Assembly (NCBI RefSeq): GCF_003600685.1 | Contig: NZ_CP032084.1 | Coordinates: 3,348,001-3,412,000 of the forward strand | Origin: Achromobacter sp. B7 | Lineage (GTDB): Bacteria > Pseudomonadota > Gammaproteobacteria > Burkholderiales > Burkholderiaceae_B | Reading direction: 5' to 3' | DNA: 64,000 nucleotides | Part shown: in pieces, positions 1 through 8,405 of the stretch | Numbering within the stretch: position 1 is the first letter of the stretch | Layout: each line of letters begins with the position of its first letter | Notes under the pieces: generated by a model | What the model was told of the DNA's origin: nothing | The model's input: only the letters and a program-made list of their open reading frames with translations | Databases searched by the model: none | Position numbers and translations under genes: made by a program

Positions 1-995
1 TAGTCGTAGCCAAAACTGTCAAGGCCGGTCACCCAGTTCCACCCATTGCGCACGCTGGACGAGCCCACCATGGACGCCGCCGCAACGGCTGGGCCATCCT
101 TCAACCCGCGTGCCATCCCCTTGCGGGTGGCGTCGCTGAGCTTGCTGGGATCAAACCCTTTCCTGGTCAGACCGATGCGCTCGTATTGCGCGAACAGCGC
201 TTCGTCTGCCGGCTTCACGCTGGTTGATTGCAGGGCAAAGGCAAGGTGCTTGAAGAAACCAAATTCATCGTCGGCGATATCGGGCATCGGCGGCAACGAC
301 GTGATATCGCTGGCCTTGCCGCTCAAGGGTTTCACCGAGAACTGCTTCTGCAAAGCCAGCACCGGCGCGGGGTCTTCTCCCTGTTTGACTTGCAGTCGTC
401 CCCATAGCCAGACTTTGTCGGTGCTGACATCAAGCCGCTTCATCCCCGCAGGGACCTTGCCTTTCCAGCCGGGCGGAGCAATCAGGAACCTGCCGGCTTT
501 GGTGCCGGTCACGCGGCGGCCCACGTAGTGCTCCAGTTCCTGCCACGTGCTGAACAGGTCAACAACGTAGTAGCGATCATGGGTATCCGGCACGGTCAAC
601 ACATAAGGCTCGGTCAGCTTTAAAACCGTGCTCATGTAGTAAGTGTCGTTGTTGGCCGTAGGCATATCCTTGGCGTCGGGATTGGCCAACATCGTCGCCC
701 AGCCCATCTTGTTAAGCGGCGCGCGGTAGCTGGTGGGCGGCTTCGGTGAGGGCACGTCGATGTACTCGCGCATGACGCGTTCCATGCGGACCAGCGGGTA
801 GCCCCAGGTATACGCCGACACGGCCAAGGCATAGCCGTCCGCTTCCTGACCCCGCGCGATAACTTCGGGTGTGCCCGCCGTCGTCAACAGTTCATCGGGA
901 AAGTCGCGCGTGGCGGCCGTGGAAAGCATCGGCGCCAGTGCCGCGGAACTTGTTATGGCTGCGATGCATAGGAGGTTTGCGATTCTTCCATTCAT
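1..995 (-). CDS. DUF1254 family exported protein, 3' end beyond the window
   Basis: Reading the minus strand from an ATG at 995 gives an open frame of 331 codons that runs off the left edge without a stop. The first ~28 residues look like a Sec signal peptide (hydrophobic stretch ending near LSTAA), so the protein is probably periplasmic. Residues ~55-190 carry the look of a DUF1254 domain: YTWGYPLVRMER near 62-73, NNDTYY at 115-120 and RYYVVDLFSTW at 141-151. In this family a DUF1214 domain usually follows; most of it would lie outside the window. Biochemical function is unknown; such proteins are often found beside sulfatases and FGE-like genes, as here. An AGGAGA-like ribosome site lies just upstream on the minus strand. 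It is the last visible gene of the minus-strand cluster that starts at 5808. Confidence 0.85.
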   Translation of the reverse strand, partial: MNGRIANLLCIAAITSSAALAPMLSTAATRDFPDELLTTAGTPEVIARGQEADGYALAVSAYTWGYPLVRMERVMREYIDVPSPKPPTSYRAPLNKMGWATMLANPDAKDMPTANNDTYYMSTVLKLTEPYVLTVPDTHDRYYVVDLFSTWQELEHYVGRRVTGTKAGRFLIAPPGWKGKVPAGMKRLDVSTDKVWLWGRLQVKQGEDPAPVLALQKQFSVKPLSGKASDITSLPPMPDIADDEFGFFKHLAFALQSTSVKPADEALFAQYERIGLTRKGFDPSKLSDATRKGMARGLKDGPAVAAASMVGSSSVRNGWNWVTGLDSFGYD

Positions 996-1112
996 GCGGT
1001 TTCTCCTTGGGAAGCCTGGATTGGCGATCGGTAGCGCGAGAGCCGTGGGGCAGCCCCGCGTTGCGCCCTTGCCCGCGGTCCGAACGCGCCGGTCGCAAGC
1101 ACGGGGTCGAAT

Positions 1113-1964
1113 TTATTTGGGGAAAAGCAGCGTGACCGTGAAGCGTCCGCCCCACCCTCTGGGCCCGTTGTCGGCGGACTCTGCCCAATAACGCAAACCG
1201 ACCTGAAAGCTGATGGGCTGATCGCCCACTTTGGTCACTTTGGATACCTGGAGGTTGATCGGCACCGCCCATTCGGACTTCTTCCAGTCATAGGTCGACT
1301 CGGTGTTGAGCGCGTACGTGATGGCGTCCGGCGTGGTGTATGCCAGGAACGGCTGTAGGAACGTGGACGACACGCCGGGGCGGGAAGACTGCCCCGCATA
1401 CGACCAGATGTGATTGCCCAGCCCGCCATAGGTCCACGGGCCGTCCTGCTGCAACACCACGCCGGTTGGCCCGGCGCCCCATTTCTTGCTGCCCAGTAGT
1501 TTGTCGCTGGCCGTGGGCAACAATAACGCGGGTCCCACACCCCAGATGGTGCCCGAGGCCGTCGGCTTGGAGGGAGACAGGAAGAAGCTCTGAACGGTAT
1601 CGCCCAGGCCGCTCTGGCTGGACCCATCGCCGGCCACGTCGCTCTGCCAAACCACCGGCAGAATCGTTCGCGAAATCAGGTTCCAATCTTCGTTCAGCGT
1701 GATCGGAACCACCGGCTGAATATTCACGGTATTGCGGTGGCCGTTACCGCCAGGCCCCATGCCGCGATCGTAGTTGTATTGGAACGGAACGCTGATCAAC
1801 GCGGCGACGGGATTGCTAAGCTGCTTGGCAAGCTCCTGGCTATCAGCGGCAAGTGCCGTGCCCGTGCCCGTGCCCAACGTCAACGCCGCCGCAAGTATTG
1901 CCCGACGCTTAAACGAAACGTGCGCGCGCTGCCGTCGGGCATGAATAACTGTCCAACAAAACAT
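1113..1964 (-). CDS. Outer-membrane transporter-like beta-barrel protein
   Basis: 283 residues. A long basic N-region (about 20 residues) precedes a hydrophobic core ending at ALAADS, consistent with a signal peptide. The rest is rich in alternating polar and aromatic strands (FQYNYDRG, NIQPVVPITL, WGVGPALLLP, INLQVSKVTKVGDQPISFQVGLRYW) and ends in a hydrophobic-aromatic strand (FTVTLLFPK), as in outer-membrane barrels of the broad 'transporter/MetA-pathway of phenol degradation' group. The substrate cannot be read from sequence. It lies ~120 bp upstream of the DUF1254 gene and ~190 bp downstream of the HAD lipoprotein gene on the same strand, so it probably belongs to the same transcription unit. 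The codon context offers no alternative GTG or ATG nearer the signal peptide, so the ATG at 1964 is kept. Confidence 0.72.
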   Translation of the reverse strand: MFCWTVIHARRQRAHVSFKRRAILAAALTLGTGTGTALAADSQELAKQLSNPVAALISVPFQYNYDRGMGPGGNGHRNTVNIQPVVPITLNEDWNLISRTILPVVWQSDVAGDGSSQSGLGDTVQSFFLSPSKPTASGTIWGVGPALLLPTASDKLLGSKKWGAGPTGVVLQQDGPWTYGGLGNHIWSYAGQSSRPGVSSTFLQPFLAYTTPDAITYALNTESTYDWKKSEWAVPINLQVSKVTKVGDQPISFQVGLRYWAESADNGPRGWGGRFTVTLLFPK

Positions 1965-2154
1965 GAAAACTCCCCGAGGTCCGGCCCGATTCAGGCATAG
2001 GTTCTATGGAATTAATTCGTGCAAAGCGTCTTCAACTCTAAAGGGATCGGGCGGCGACGTAAACGGAATTTGGCCGATGCGTTGTCGCTCGGCTGACAGG
2101 ATCGGGGAGGTCCTGGCGGCAAATTCCTCGCAGCCGCACACGCCACGCACAGGC

Positions 2155-3183
2155 TCAAGGCTTTTCGAATTCGTATATCCGCTTCCACTCCGTCTTCATG
2201 TCAACCACCGTCCATCCGCTGCGCTGGGCTTCGTCCAGCGCGCGGTCCAGGCGCCCGATGCTGGAGTCCCTGTCGTAGGCCCATTCGCGTTGCGCGTCGG
2301 TATGGTGGACGATGCCGGCAAAGCGTTTGCCCGCGCCGGCGGTGGTCCACTGCAACATCTGCAGGTCGCCATCGGAGTTACCGAAGGCCAGTAGCGGGCG
2401 GCGGCCGATGTAGCGTTGGATGGCTACCGGCTTGCCCGGGCCGTCGTCGTTGAACTCAAGCTTGCCCTGACGCCACAGCACGGGCTTATCGCCGCGCATC
2501 TCGAAGGTGGTGGCAAAGCCGCTGCCGATGACTTGCTCTGGCGGCACGCCGTAGGCGGCCTGCGCCCAAGGACGCATGAACTCGGTTTCGCCGCCCGACA
2601 CGATGTAAGTCTTGAAGCCGTTTGCGCGCAGATATGCCAGCAGTTCGCGCATCGGCAGGAACGTCATCGAGGTATAGGGCTGGTCAAAGCGTGGATGCCG
2701 CGCCGTTGCCGTCCACTGCGTTACGCTTTTCGTGAAGTCATCCACCGACATGCTGGTGTGCGTCGCCCCCACGATCTTCAACAGCCCCGCCTGCCCCGCT
2801 TTGGCCAAGGCGGCTTTGTCGCCGTCAATCGCCGCCTTGAACGGCTGGCGCTTCGCCCACTCGGGGTGCGCGGGCGCCATTTCCTTGACGCGATCCAGCG
2901 CGAACAGCACCTCGAAATACAGCGGCTGCTCGGACCACAGCGTGCCATCGTTGTCGAACACCGCGATGCGTTCCTCGGCCGCGACAAAGTCCGGGCTGCC
3001 CGGTTGCGTCACGGCCTGCACGAAGTCCACGATAGCGGTGCGCGACGCCCCGTCGTTCCATGAAGGCAGATCGGCTTGCGGTGGCGACGCTTTCTGAGGC
3101 GATGCACATGCCGTCAACAGGGCGATGGTCGCCACCGCCAGCCATGTCGCCCAGCCCCGCCGTTTTTCAGTTGATTGCTTCAT
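2155..3183 (-). CDS. HAD-superfamily phosphatase, predicted lipoprotein
   Basis: 342 residues. The N-terminus has a hydrophobic segment followed by the lipobox LLTAC with the acylated cysteine at residue 26, so the protein should be membrane-tethered in the periplasm. All four HAD motifs are visible: FDNDGTLW at 76-83 (nucleophile Asp plus acid/base Asp), IVSGG near 194-198, the lysine in GPGKPVAI near 251, and the acidic motif FGNSDGD at 267-273. This supports a working phosphohydrolase; the substrate is unknown. It sits between the FGE homologue and the barrel protein in the minus-strand cluster, an arrangement that suggests a shared exported pathway. Confidence 0.85.
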   Translation of the reverse strand: MKQSTEKRRGWATWLAVATIALLTACASPQKASPPQADLPSWNDGASRTAIVDFVQAVTQPGSPDFVAAEERIAVFDNDGTLWSEQPLYFEVLFALDRVKEMAPAHPEWAKRQPFKAAIDGDKAALAKAGQAGLLKIVGATHTSMSVDDFTKSVTQWTATARHPRFDQPYTSMTFLPMRELLAYLRANGFKTYIVSGGETEFMRPWAQAAYGVPPEQVIGSGFATTFEMRGDKPVLWRQGKLEFNDDGPGKPVAIQRYIGRRPLLAFGNSDGDLQMLQWTTAGAGKRFAGIVHHTDAQREWAYDRDSSIGRLDRALDEAQRSGWTVVDMKTEWKRIYEFEKP

Positions 3184-3312
3184 CGTTCGCGTCCTCGCGC
3201 ATCTGGCGCAGTGGCTATTCGCCCTGCCTGGGCGGGTTCAATGCTTCGGGCACGCCATGCCAGGGCTTCGGCCGAAACCGGCCGCGCCCTTCAGAAGTGC
3301 CCCGGCAAAGGT

Positions 3313-4461
3313 TCAACGGCTGGCGACGCGACCGGGTTGCTGTTGCGCCTGCTTCCACTGATCGGCGGACATCACCGTCCGAAAGCCCAGGTGCGACATC
3401 CCGTTCATGGGGTCGTTGCCGCGGCGCGCGCTGGCGCGGTAGCTGATGCAGTAGGTATCGCTGCACAGAAAAGAGCCGCCGCGCGTGACACGCTTGGGCG
3501 CGGAGGCCGGGACGTTGCCGTCGTCGGGGTCGAAGCTGTCGGCGGGTCCGGCGGGATCTTGCGGTGGCTGCCGGTATTGCGCCTGGATGCGGAATGCGTC
3601 GGCCCGATACCAGTCGGCCGTCCACTGCCAGACGTTCCCCGCCATGTCATAAAGGCCGTATGCGTTGGGCGGGAACGAGCCCACCGGCGTCGTGCCAACC
3701 TGGATCTTTTCATCCTTGACGACCGGGAATGGCTGCTGTTGCTGCGTGTCCCAGATGTTGGCCATGGGTTTGCCGTTGGGACTTAGTTCGTCGCCCCAGG
3801 CATAGGTGGCCTGCTCCAGGCCACCGCGCGCGGCGAACTCCCATTCCGCCTCGGTGGGCAGGCGCTTGCCGGCCCACTTGGCATACGCCAGCGCATCCTC
3901 GTACGACACCTGGACCACCGGGTGGTCGTCCTTGCCGTCGATGTTGCTGCCCGGGCCTTGCGGTTGGCGCCAGCTGGCGCCGGGCACGAAGCGCCACCAG
4001 CGGCTGTAGTCGCGCAACGACACTTCGGCTTCGGTTCCCACAAACACCATGGCGCCCGCCACAAGCTGGCTGTCGTCGGGACGCGGCGTGCCCGGGGGCA
4101 ACTGGACTTTCAGGTCTTCCCATTTGGGCTTTTGCTCGGCCGTCGTCACGTAGCCGGTGGCCCGGACGAATCGGCGAAATTCCGCATTGGTGACGTCATG
4201 CGTGTCCATCCAGAAGCCGCTTACCCGAACGCTATGCGGGGGCAGTTCGTTCGGTTGCGACAGCTTGTGGTTGTTGCCCATGAGAAATTGGGCAGGCGGA
4301 ATCCAGGCCATGCCGGCCGGCCCCTGCTTGCCGTCGCCCAGCGTGGCAACCACGGCCGCCGGCTTCGGTGTGAAGTCTACGCCCGCGATATAGGCGCCCA
4401 GCGCACTGGCGCCCAGGAGGACGCCGGCTATCGTCAATCCGACTTTCAGTTGCGGCTTCAC
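3313..4461 (-). CDS. Formylglycine-generating enzyme (SUMF1/FGE-sulfatase) family protein with N-terminal membrane anchor
   Basis: 382 residues. Residues ~8-27 form a single hydrophobic segment (signal anchor or uncleaved signal), so the catalytic domain should face the periplasm. The rest is a full FGE-sulfatase domain: MAWIPPAQFLMG near 51-61, FWMDTHDVTNAEF near 83-95, RLPTEAEWEFAARGG at 200-214, GNVWQWTADWY at 275-285, TRGGSF at 326-331 and HLGFRTV at 357-363. The cysteine pair C333/C338 (LCSDTYC) is spaced like the copper-binding catalytic cysteines of aerobic FGE, which oxidise a sulfatase Cys to formylglycine. That argues for a true FGE rather than an EgtB or PvdO relative. No formylglycine-type sulfatase is present in the window; the substrate may lie beyond the left edge. 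Confidence 0.85.
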   Translation of the reverse strand: MKPQLKVGLTIAGVLLGASALGAYIAGVDFTPKPAAVVATLGDGKQGPAGMAWIPPAQFLMGNNHKLSQPNELPPHSVRVSGFWMDTHDVTNAEFRRFVRATGYVTTAEQKPKWEDLKVQLPPGTPRPDDSQLVAGAMVFVGTEAEVSLRDYSRWWRFVPGASWRQPQGPGSNIDGKDDHPVVQVSYEDALAYAKWAGKRLPTEAEWEFAARGGLEQATYAWGDELSPNGKPMANIWDTQQQQPFPVVKDEKIQVGTTPVGSFPPNAYGLYDMAGNVWQWTADWYRADAFRIQAQYRQPPQDPAGPADSFDPDDGNVPASAPKRVTRGGSFLCSDTYCISYRASARRGNDPMNGMSHLGFRTVMSADQWKQAQQQPGRVASR

Positions 4462-4611
4462 GTGTCCTCCGTACTGCTATGGATACGAAACACTGGCGCG
4501 GAATTGTTCAATATTCCATTATCTTTTGCCGGATGTCGAGAATTTCACCAAAGGGAAAACACCAGACGAGTGATACAAAAAGTGAGCGCTGCCCTCTATA
4601 AACCAGAATGA

Positions 4612-5808
4612 CTACAACAGAGTGAATAGCAGTTTTGACAGTGTGCTTTTCAGCGGCCATTGCATCGAGATCAGCAGCAACATCGGCAATGCCGCGGGCG
4701 CCAGAATCTTTATCAAGACGGACTTATTAACGATTGCCCCCCGCATTGCCGCAACCGCCTGGTAAATGGCCTGCACGTCAGCCACCGGCCCAAGCTCAGG
4801 CGCATTCAGCATGGGATAGTCGGGCACGTCTTTCTTCTCGATCCATTTTTCGTGAACCGCCCGCCCGTGCTGGGTCACAAACGCGCCGTAGTCCAGAAGC
4901 GCCCGTCTTTTGACGCGCAGCAACAAGGGCGTGAACACCAGCAGCGGCGCAAGGCCGATAAGGGTCAGCACCACCAGCAACGCTGCAATCTGGCCGTAAA
5001 GCGAGGGAACCGTCACGCCGTGATAAAGGACTTCGTGCGCCCAGACTCCCCCAACGACCGCTGAGACGGACAGCAGAAAGGGGCCATAGACCACCGGTAG
5101 CCGAGTCAGGAACCCCAGGCCGCCCAAGCGATCGGGGTGGCTGGGAACCAATTTCAATGGCAGGGCCGCGATCCTGTACAGAAGCAAGCCCAGCAGCATC
5201 AGCCGCCAGACCCAGGCAAGCAACAAGATCGAGAAAATAGGCCGCGTCACCAGCAACAGCCACCAGACGCCAAAATTCAGGCTTGGACTGCCCGAGTCCG
5301 CCCAGCGGATTTCGTCGCCGTTGGGCGCGACAAACAGCACGGCCACCCAGGTTGCGACAAACACCGCGATGACGATCCAGGGCGAAATTCGGTTGCGCAA
5401 ATTCAGCACGCTGAGAAGGACGCGATCAAATCGAGCGGCCAGTTCACCATCCACAAGTCCGGACTGTTTAAATTCGCGCAAACCCACAGGAATAAGTTTT
5501 TGGGCGATCCCTTCGGACAGCACCAGCAAAGGGATGGCGACCAGGCAGCGCACGTGGATGCCGATGTGGCCAAGCAAGGGCTCGTTATTGCCCAGCGGCT
5601 CGATGGCGGTGCCCGCAAGCCAGGCCGCGATCACCAGCGGAAGCCACGCGATCAGCGCATAGGCCACGGCGCGCCGCATGAAGCCATCGCCGCTGGCGGG
5701 GATCAAGCCCAATCTGCGCTGAAGGCGATAGAAAACGTCGTCACGCACGAGCGAAAACCGATCCACTGCGCCGGCCGCCTCCCGCTGATCCACTTGCTGC
5801 CGATCCAT
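4612..5808 (-). CDS. Polytopic inner-membrane protein of unknown function
   Basis: 398 residues with about seven hydrophobic segments (around residues 46-66, 85-101, 144-161, 178-215, 235-257, 271-297 and a C-terminal one near 376-390). No catalytic motif, transporter signature or known domain was recognised. It is the first gene of the minus-strand cluster (150 bp upstream of the FGE homologue) and lies back to back with the alkylsulfatase gene across a 320-bp gap. It could instead be an independent gene, because the 150-bp gap to the FGE gene is long enough to hold a promoter. Confidence 0.7.
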   Translation of the reverse strand: MDRQQVDQREAAGAVDRFSLVRDDVFYRLQRRLGLIPASGDGFMRRAVAYALIAWLPLVIAAWLAGTAIEPLGNNEPLLGHIGIHVRCLVAIPLLVLSEGIAQKLIPVGLREFKQSGLVDGELAARFDRVLLSVLNLRNRISPWIVIAVFVATWVAVLFVAPNGDEIRWADSGSPSLNFGVWWLLLVTRPIFSILLLAWVWRLMLLGLLLYRIAALPLKLVPSHPDRLGGLGFLTRLPVVYGPFLLSVSAVVGGVWAHEVLYHGVTVPSLYGQIAALLVVLTLIGLAPLLVFTPLLLRVKRRALLDYGAFVTQHGRAVHEKWIEKKDVPDYPMLNAPELGPVADVQAIYQAVAAMRGAIVNKSVLIKILAPAALPMLLLISMQWPLKSTLSKLLFTLL

Positions 5809-6128
5809 TCCGACTCCCGTAAAACACTGACTGCGGCGTCGACCCGTAAAACGCGTCGTTGATTACCGCAACGTTCGGCCCTGCGAGGAAAAATGAATCG
5901 CCCAAATTCTGACCCTGGCGTCGCACGAATATCGCACGCGCGCCGTCGGCTTTGCAAGGCGCGGATACACACGCCCGCGTCTCGTCGCATATAAAAATTT
6001 TGTTTTTTTTGGGGATTTTTTTGTGTAGGCTAGGCCGCTGAATTCCGAAGTTGCGTGACTTTGCTGCCCGACAGAACCCCGTGTTGTACGCCGGTTCGCC
6101 CATTTGAACGCATGGAGAAGTCGTCATC
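5809..6128. promoter_or_regulatory. Divergent intergenic region with an A/T-rich tract
   Basis: 320 bp without a gene separate the minus-strand membrane-protein gene from the plus-strand alkylsulfatase. Around 5993-6030 is a run of A then T tracts (ATAAAAATTTTG followed by poly-T) that stands out sharply in this GC-rich window and is likely a promoter or UP-type element. A GGAGAAG ribosome site lies just before the ATG at 6129. No clear operator dyad was seen. Confidence 0.45.
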
Positions 6129-8162
6129 ATGAAGCTCACTAGCACCGCGAATGCCCCCTCGTTGATCCATTACCCCCCCAAGAAGCAAATAAAGGGCAGT
6201 CGCCTGGCTTCAGCCGCGTTGGCGACATTATTTCTTGCCACCTCTACCTCTGCCTGGACGCAACAGGCGCCAAAGCCAGCCGAAGACGCAACCAAACAAG
6301 CCAATGCCGCGCTTCTGAAAGCGCTGCCATTTTCGGACAAGACGTCTTTTGAATTGGCGCACAAAGGCTTCATCGCCCCGCTGCCCGAGGCCATCATCAA
6401 AGGCGCCCAGGGCAATGTGGTGTGGGACCCCACCAAGTACAACTTCATCAAGGAAGGCTCGGACGCGCCCGATACCGTCAACCCCAGCCTGTGGAGGCAG
6501 TCGCAGCTGCTGAATATTTCGGGCCTGTTCCAGGTGACGGACGGCATCTACCAGGTGCGCAACCTGGACCTGTCCAACATGACGATCGTGGAAGGCAAGG
6601 ACGGGCTGACGATCATGGACCCGTTGATTTCCACCGAGACGGCCAAGGCGGCGTTGGACCTGTACTACCAGCATCGCCCGAAAAAGCCCGTGGTCGCGGT
6701 GATCTACACCCACAGCCACGTCGACCACTATGGCGGCGTGCGCGGCGTTGTGGACGAAGCCGACGTGAAGTCGGGCAAGGTCAAGATCTATGCCCCGCTG
6801 GGCTTTCTGGAACATGCCGTGGCCGAGAACGTGATGGCCGGCACCGCCATGAGCCGGCGCGCCAGCTATATGTATGGCAACCTGCTGCCGCCCAGCGCAA
6901 CGGGGCAAGTGGGCGCGGGCCTGGGCACCACCACGTCGGCGGGTACGGTGACCTTGATTCCGCCCACGGACATCATCGAAAAAACGGGCGAAACGCGCAC
7001 CATCGACGGCCTGACGTATCAGTTTCTGTACGCCCCGGGCAGCGAGGCGCCCGCCGAAATGCTGTATTACATCAAGGAAAAAAAGGCGCTGAATACGGCC
7101 GAGGATTCCACCCACACTTTGCACAACACCTATTCGCTGCGCGGCGCCAAGATTCGTGACCCGCTGGCGTGGTCCAAGTACCTGAACGAAGCCTTGGCCA
7201 TGTGGGGGGACGACGTCGAAGTCATGTACGCCATGCACCACTGGCCGGTGTGGGGCAAGAAAGACGTGCAGGAACAGTTGGCCACGCAGCGCGACATGTA
7301 CCGGTACATCAACGATGAAACCTTGCGGCTGGCCAACATGGGCTACAACAAGGAAGAAATCGCCGAGCAGGTCAAGCTGCCCAAGGCTATCGCCGAGAAG
7401 TTCTCCAACCGGGGTTATTACGGCTCGTTGAACCACAACGTGCGCGCGACTTACGTGCTGTACCTGGGCTGGTTCAACGGCAACCCTGCCACGTTGCATA
7501 CCCTGCCCATCGAAGAAGGCGCAAAGCGCTATGTCGACATGATGGGCGGCACGGACGCGCTGCTGAAGAAGGCCCGCGAGTATTACGCCAAGGGCGACTA
7601 CCGCTGGGTGGCCGAGGTGGTGAACTACGCAGTGTTTGCCGACCCGAAAAACCAGGCGGCGCGCGACCTGCAAGCCGACGCCCTGGAGCAAATGGGATAT
7701 CAGGCAGAAAGCGGCCCGTGGCGCAACTTCTATCTGACCGGCGCCAAGGAGTTGCGCGAAGGCGTAAAGAAGCTGCCTGTGCCTGACACCGCCAGCCCCG
7801 ATACCGTGCGCGCCATGACGCTGGACATGCTGTTCGACTATTTCGCGGTCCGCTTGAACCGTGACAAGGCCGCCGGCAAACACGTTGTGCTGAACGTGGA
7901 CTTCACCGACACCAAGCAGCAGTACACGCTTGAGATGGTGAACAGCGTGCTCAACCACACGGAAGGCAAACTGGCCAAGGAACCCAGCGCCAGCGTGTCG
8001 CTGACCCGGAACACGCTGAACGACATCATGCTCAAGCAGACCACGCTGAAGGACGCACTTGCCAAGGGTGACGTCAAGATCACGGGCGATCAGACGAAGC
8101 TGGACGATGTCTTCGGGTCGTTGGACGACTTCGAATTCTGGTTCAACATTGTGACGCCGTAA
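6129..8162 (+). CDS. sdsA: Zinc-dependent alkyl sulfatase (SdsA1-type, metallo-beta-lactamase fold)
   Basis: 677 residues. After a signal peptide with a long n-region (hydrophobic core ~26-43) comes a metallo-beta-lactamase domain with THSHVDHYGG near 194-203. Further likely metal ligands are the glutamate in AEDSTHTLHN near 325 and the histidine in MHHWPVWG near 368, the pattern of class III alkylsulfatases such as Pseudomonas SdsA1. A helical dimerisation region and an SCP2-like C-terminal domain (from ~555) complete the usual architecture. Predicted role: hydrolysis of primary alkyl sulfates such as dodecyl sulfate to alcohol plus sulfate, in the periplasm. It needs zinc, not formylglycine, so it is not a substrate of the neighbouring FGE homologue. 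A strong terminator follows. Confidence 0.9.
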   Translation: MKLTSTANAPSLIHYPPKKQIKGSRLASAALATLFLATSTSAWTQQAPKPAEDATKQANAALLKALPFSDKTSFELAHKGFIAPLPEAIIKGAQGNVVWDPTKYNFIKEGSDAPDTVNPSLWRQSQLLNISGLFQVTDGIYQVRNLDLSNMTIVEGKDGLTIMDPLISTETAKAALDLYYQHRPKKPVVAVIYTHSHVDHYGGVRGVVDEADVKSGKVKIYAPLGFLEHAVAENVMAGTAMSRRASYMYGNLLPPSATGQVGAGLGTTTSAGTVTLIPPTDIIEKTGETRTIDGLTYQFLYAPGSEAPAEMLYYIKEKKALNTAEDSTHTLHNTYSLRGAKIRDPLAWSKYLNEALAMWGDDVEVMYAMHHWPVWGKKDVQEQLATQRDMYRYINDETLRLANMGYNKEEIAEQVKLPKAIAEKFSNRGYYGSLNHNVRATYVLYLGWFNGNPATLHTLPIEEGAKRYVDMMGGTDALLKKAREYYAKGDYRWVAEVVNYAVFADPKNQAARDLQADALEQMGYQAESGPWRNFYLTGAKELREGVKKLPVPDTASPDTVRAMTLDMLFDYFAVRLNRDKAAGKHVVLNVDFTDTKQQYTLEMVNSVLNHTEGKLAKEPSASVSLTRNTLNDIMLKQTTLKDALAKGDVKITGDQTKLDDVFGSLDDFEFWFNIVTP

Positions 8163-8181
8163 GTTCTGCCGCCACCGCGCT

Positions 8182-8220
8182 AAAGAGGCCGACGCGAATG
8201 CGTCGGCCTCTTTTGTTTTT
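8182..8220 (+). terminator. Rho-independent terminator of the alkylsulfatase gene
   Basis: An 11-bp perfect stem (GAGGCCGACGC at 8185-8195 with GCGTCGGCCTC at 8200-8210) closes a GAAT loop and is followed by TTTTGTTTTT. It starts 19 bp after the stop codon, so the alkylsulfatase is probably monocistronic. Confidence 0.92.
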
Positions 8221-8405
8221 GCCGCCCCTTTCGCACCCGCATCGCGCCCCGCCACGCATTGACAATGCTTGACTGTTGAACGCTGGCGACACAATGCGAC
8301 ACACTGTAATCTTTTCAAACACGTACGCGGTACGAGAGACCGGAACGCGATAGCCGGACCGGCCCGGCGCCTGCGCACGCCCCTATTCCACGGTCTTATC
8401 TTTCT

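Noticed and set aside
46-528. 160-codon plus-strand frame at the left edge
   Set aside because: It is antisense to the DUF1254 gene, whose translation shows a signal peptide and family motifs; the plus-strand product looks like no protein family.
6129-8162. Alkylsulfatase as the substrate of the neighbouring FGE
   Set aside because: It has the zinc-ligand pattern of the metallo-beta-lactamase-type alkylsulfatases, which do not use formylglycine.
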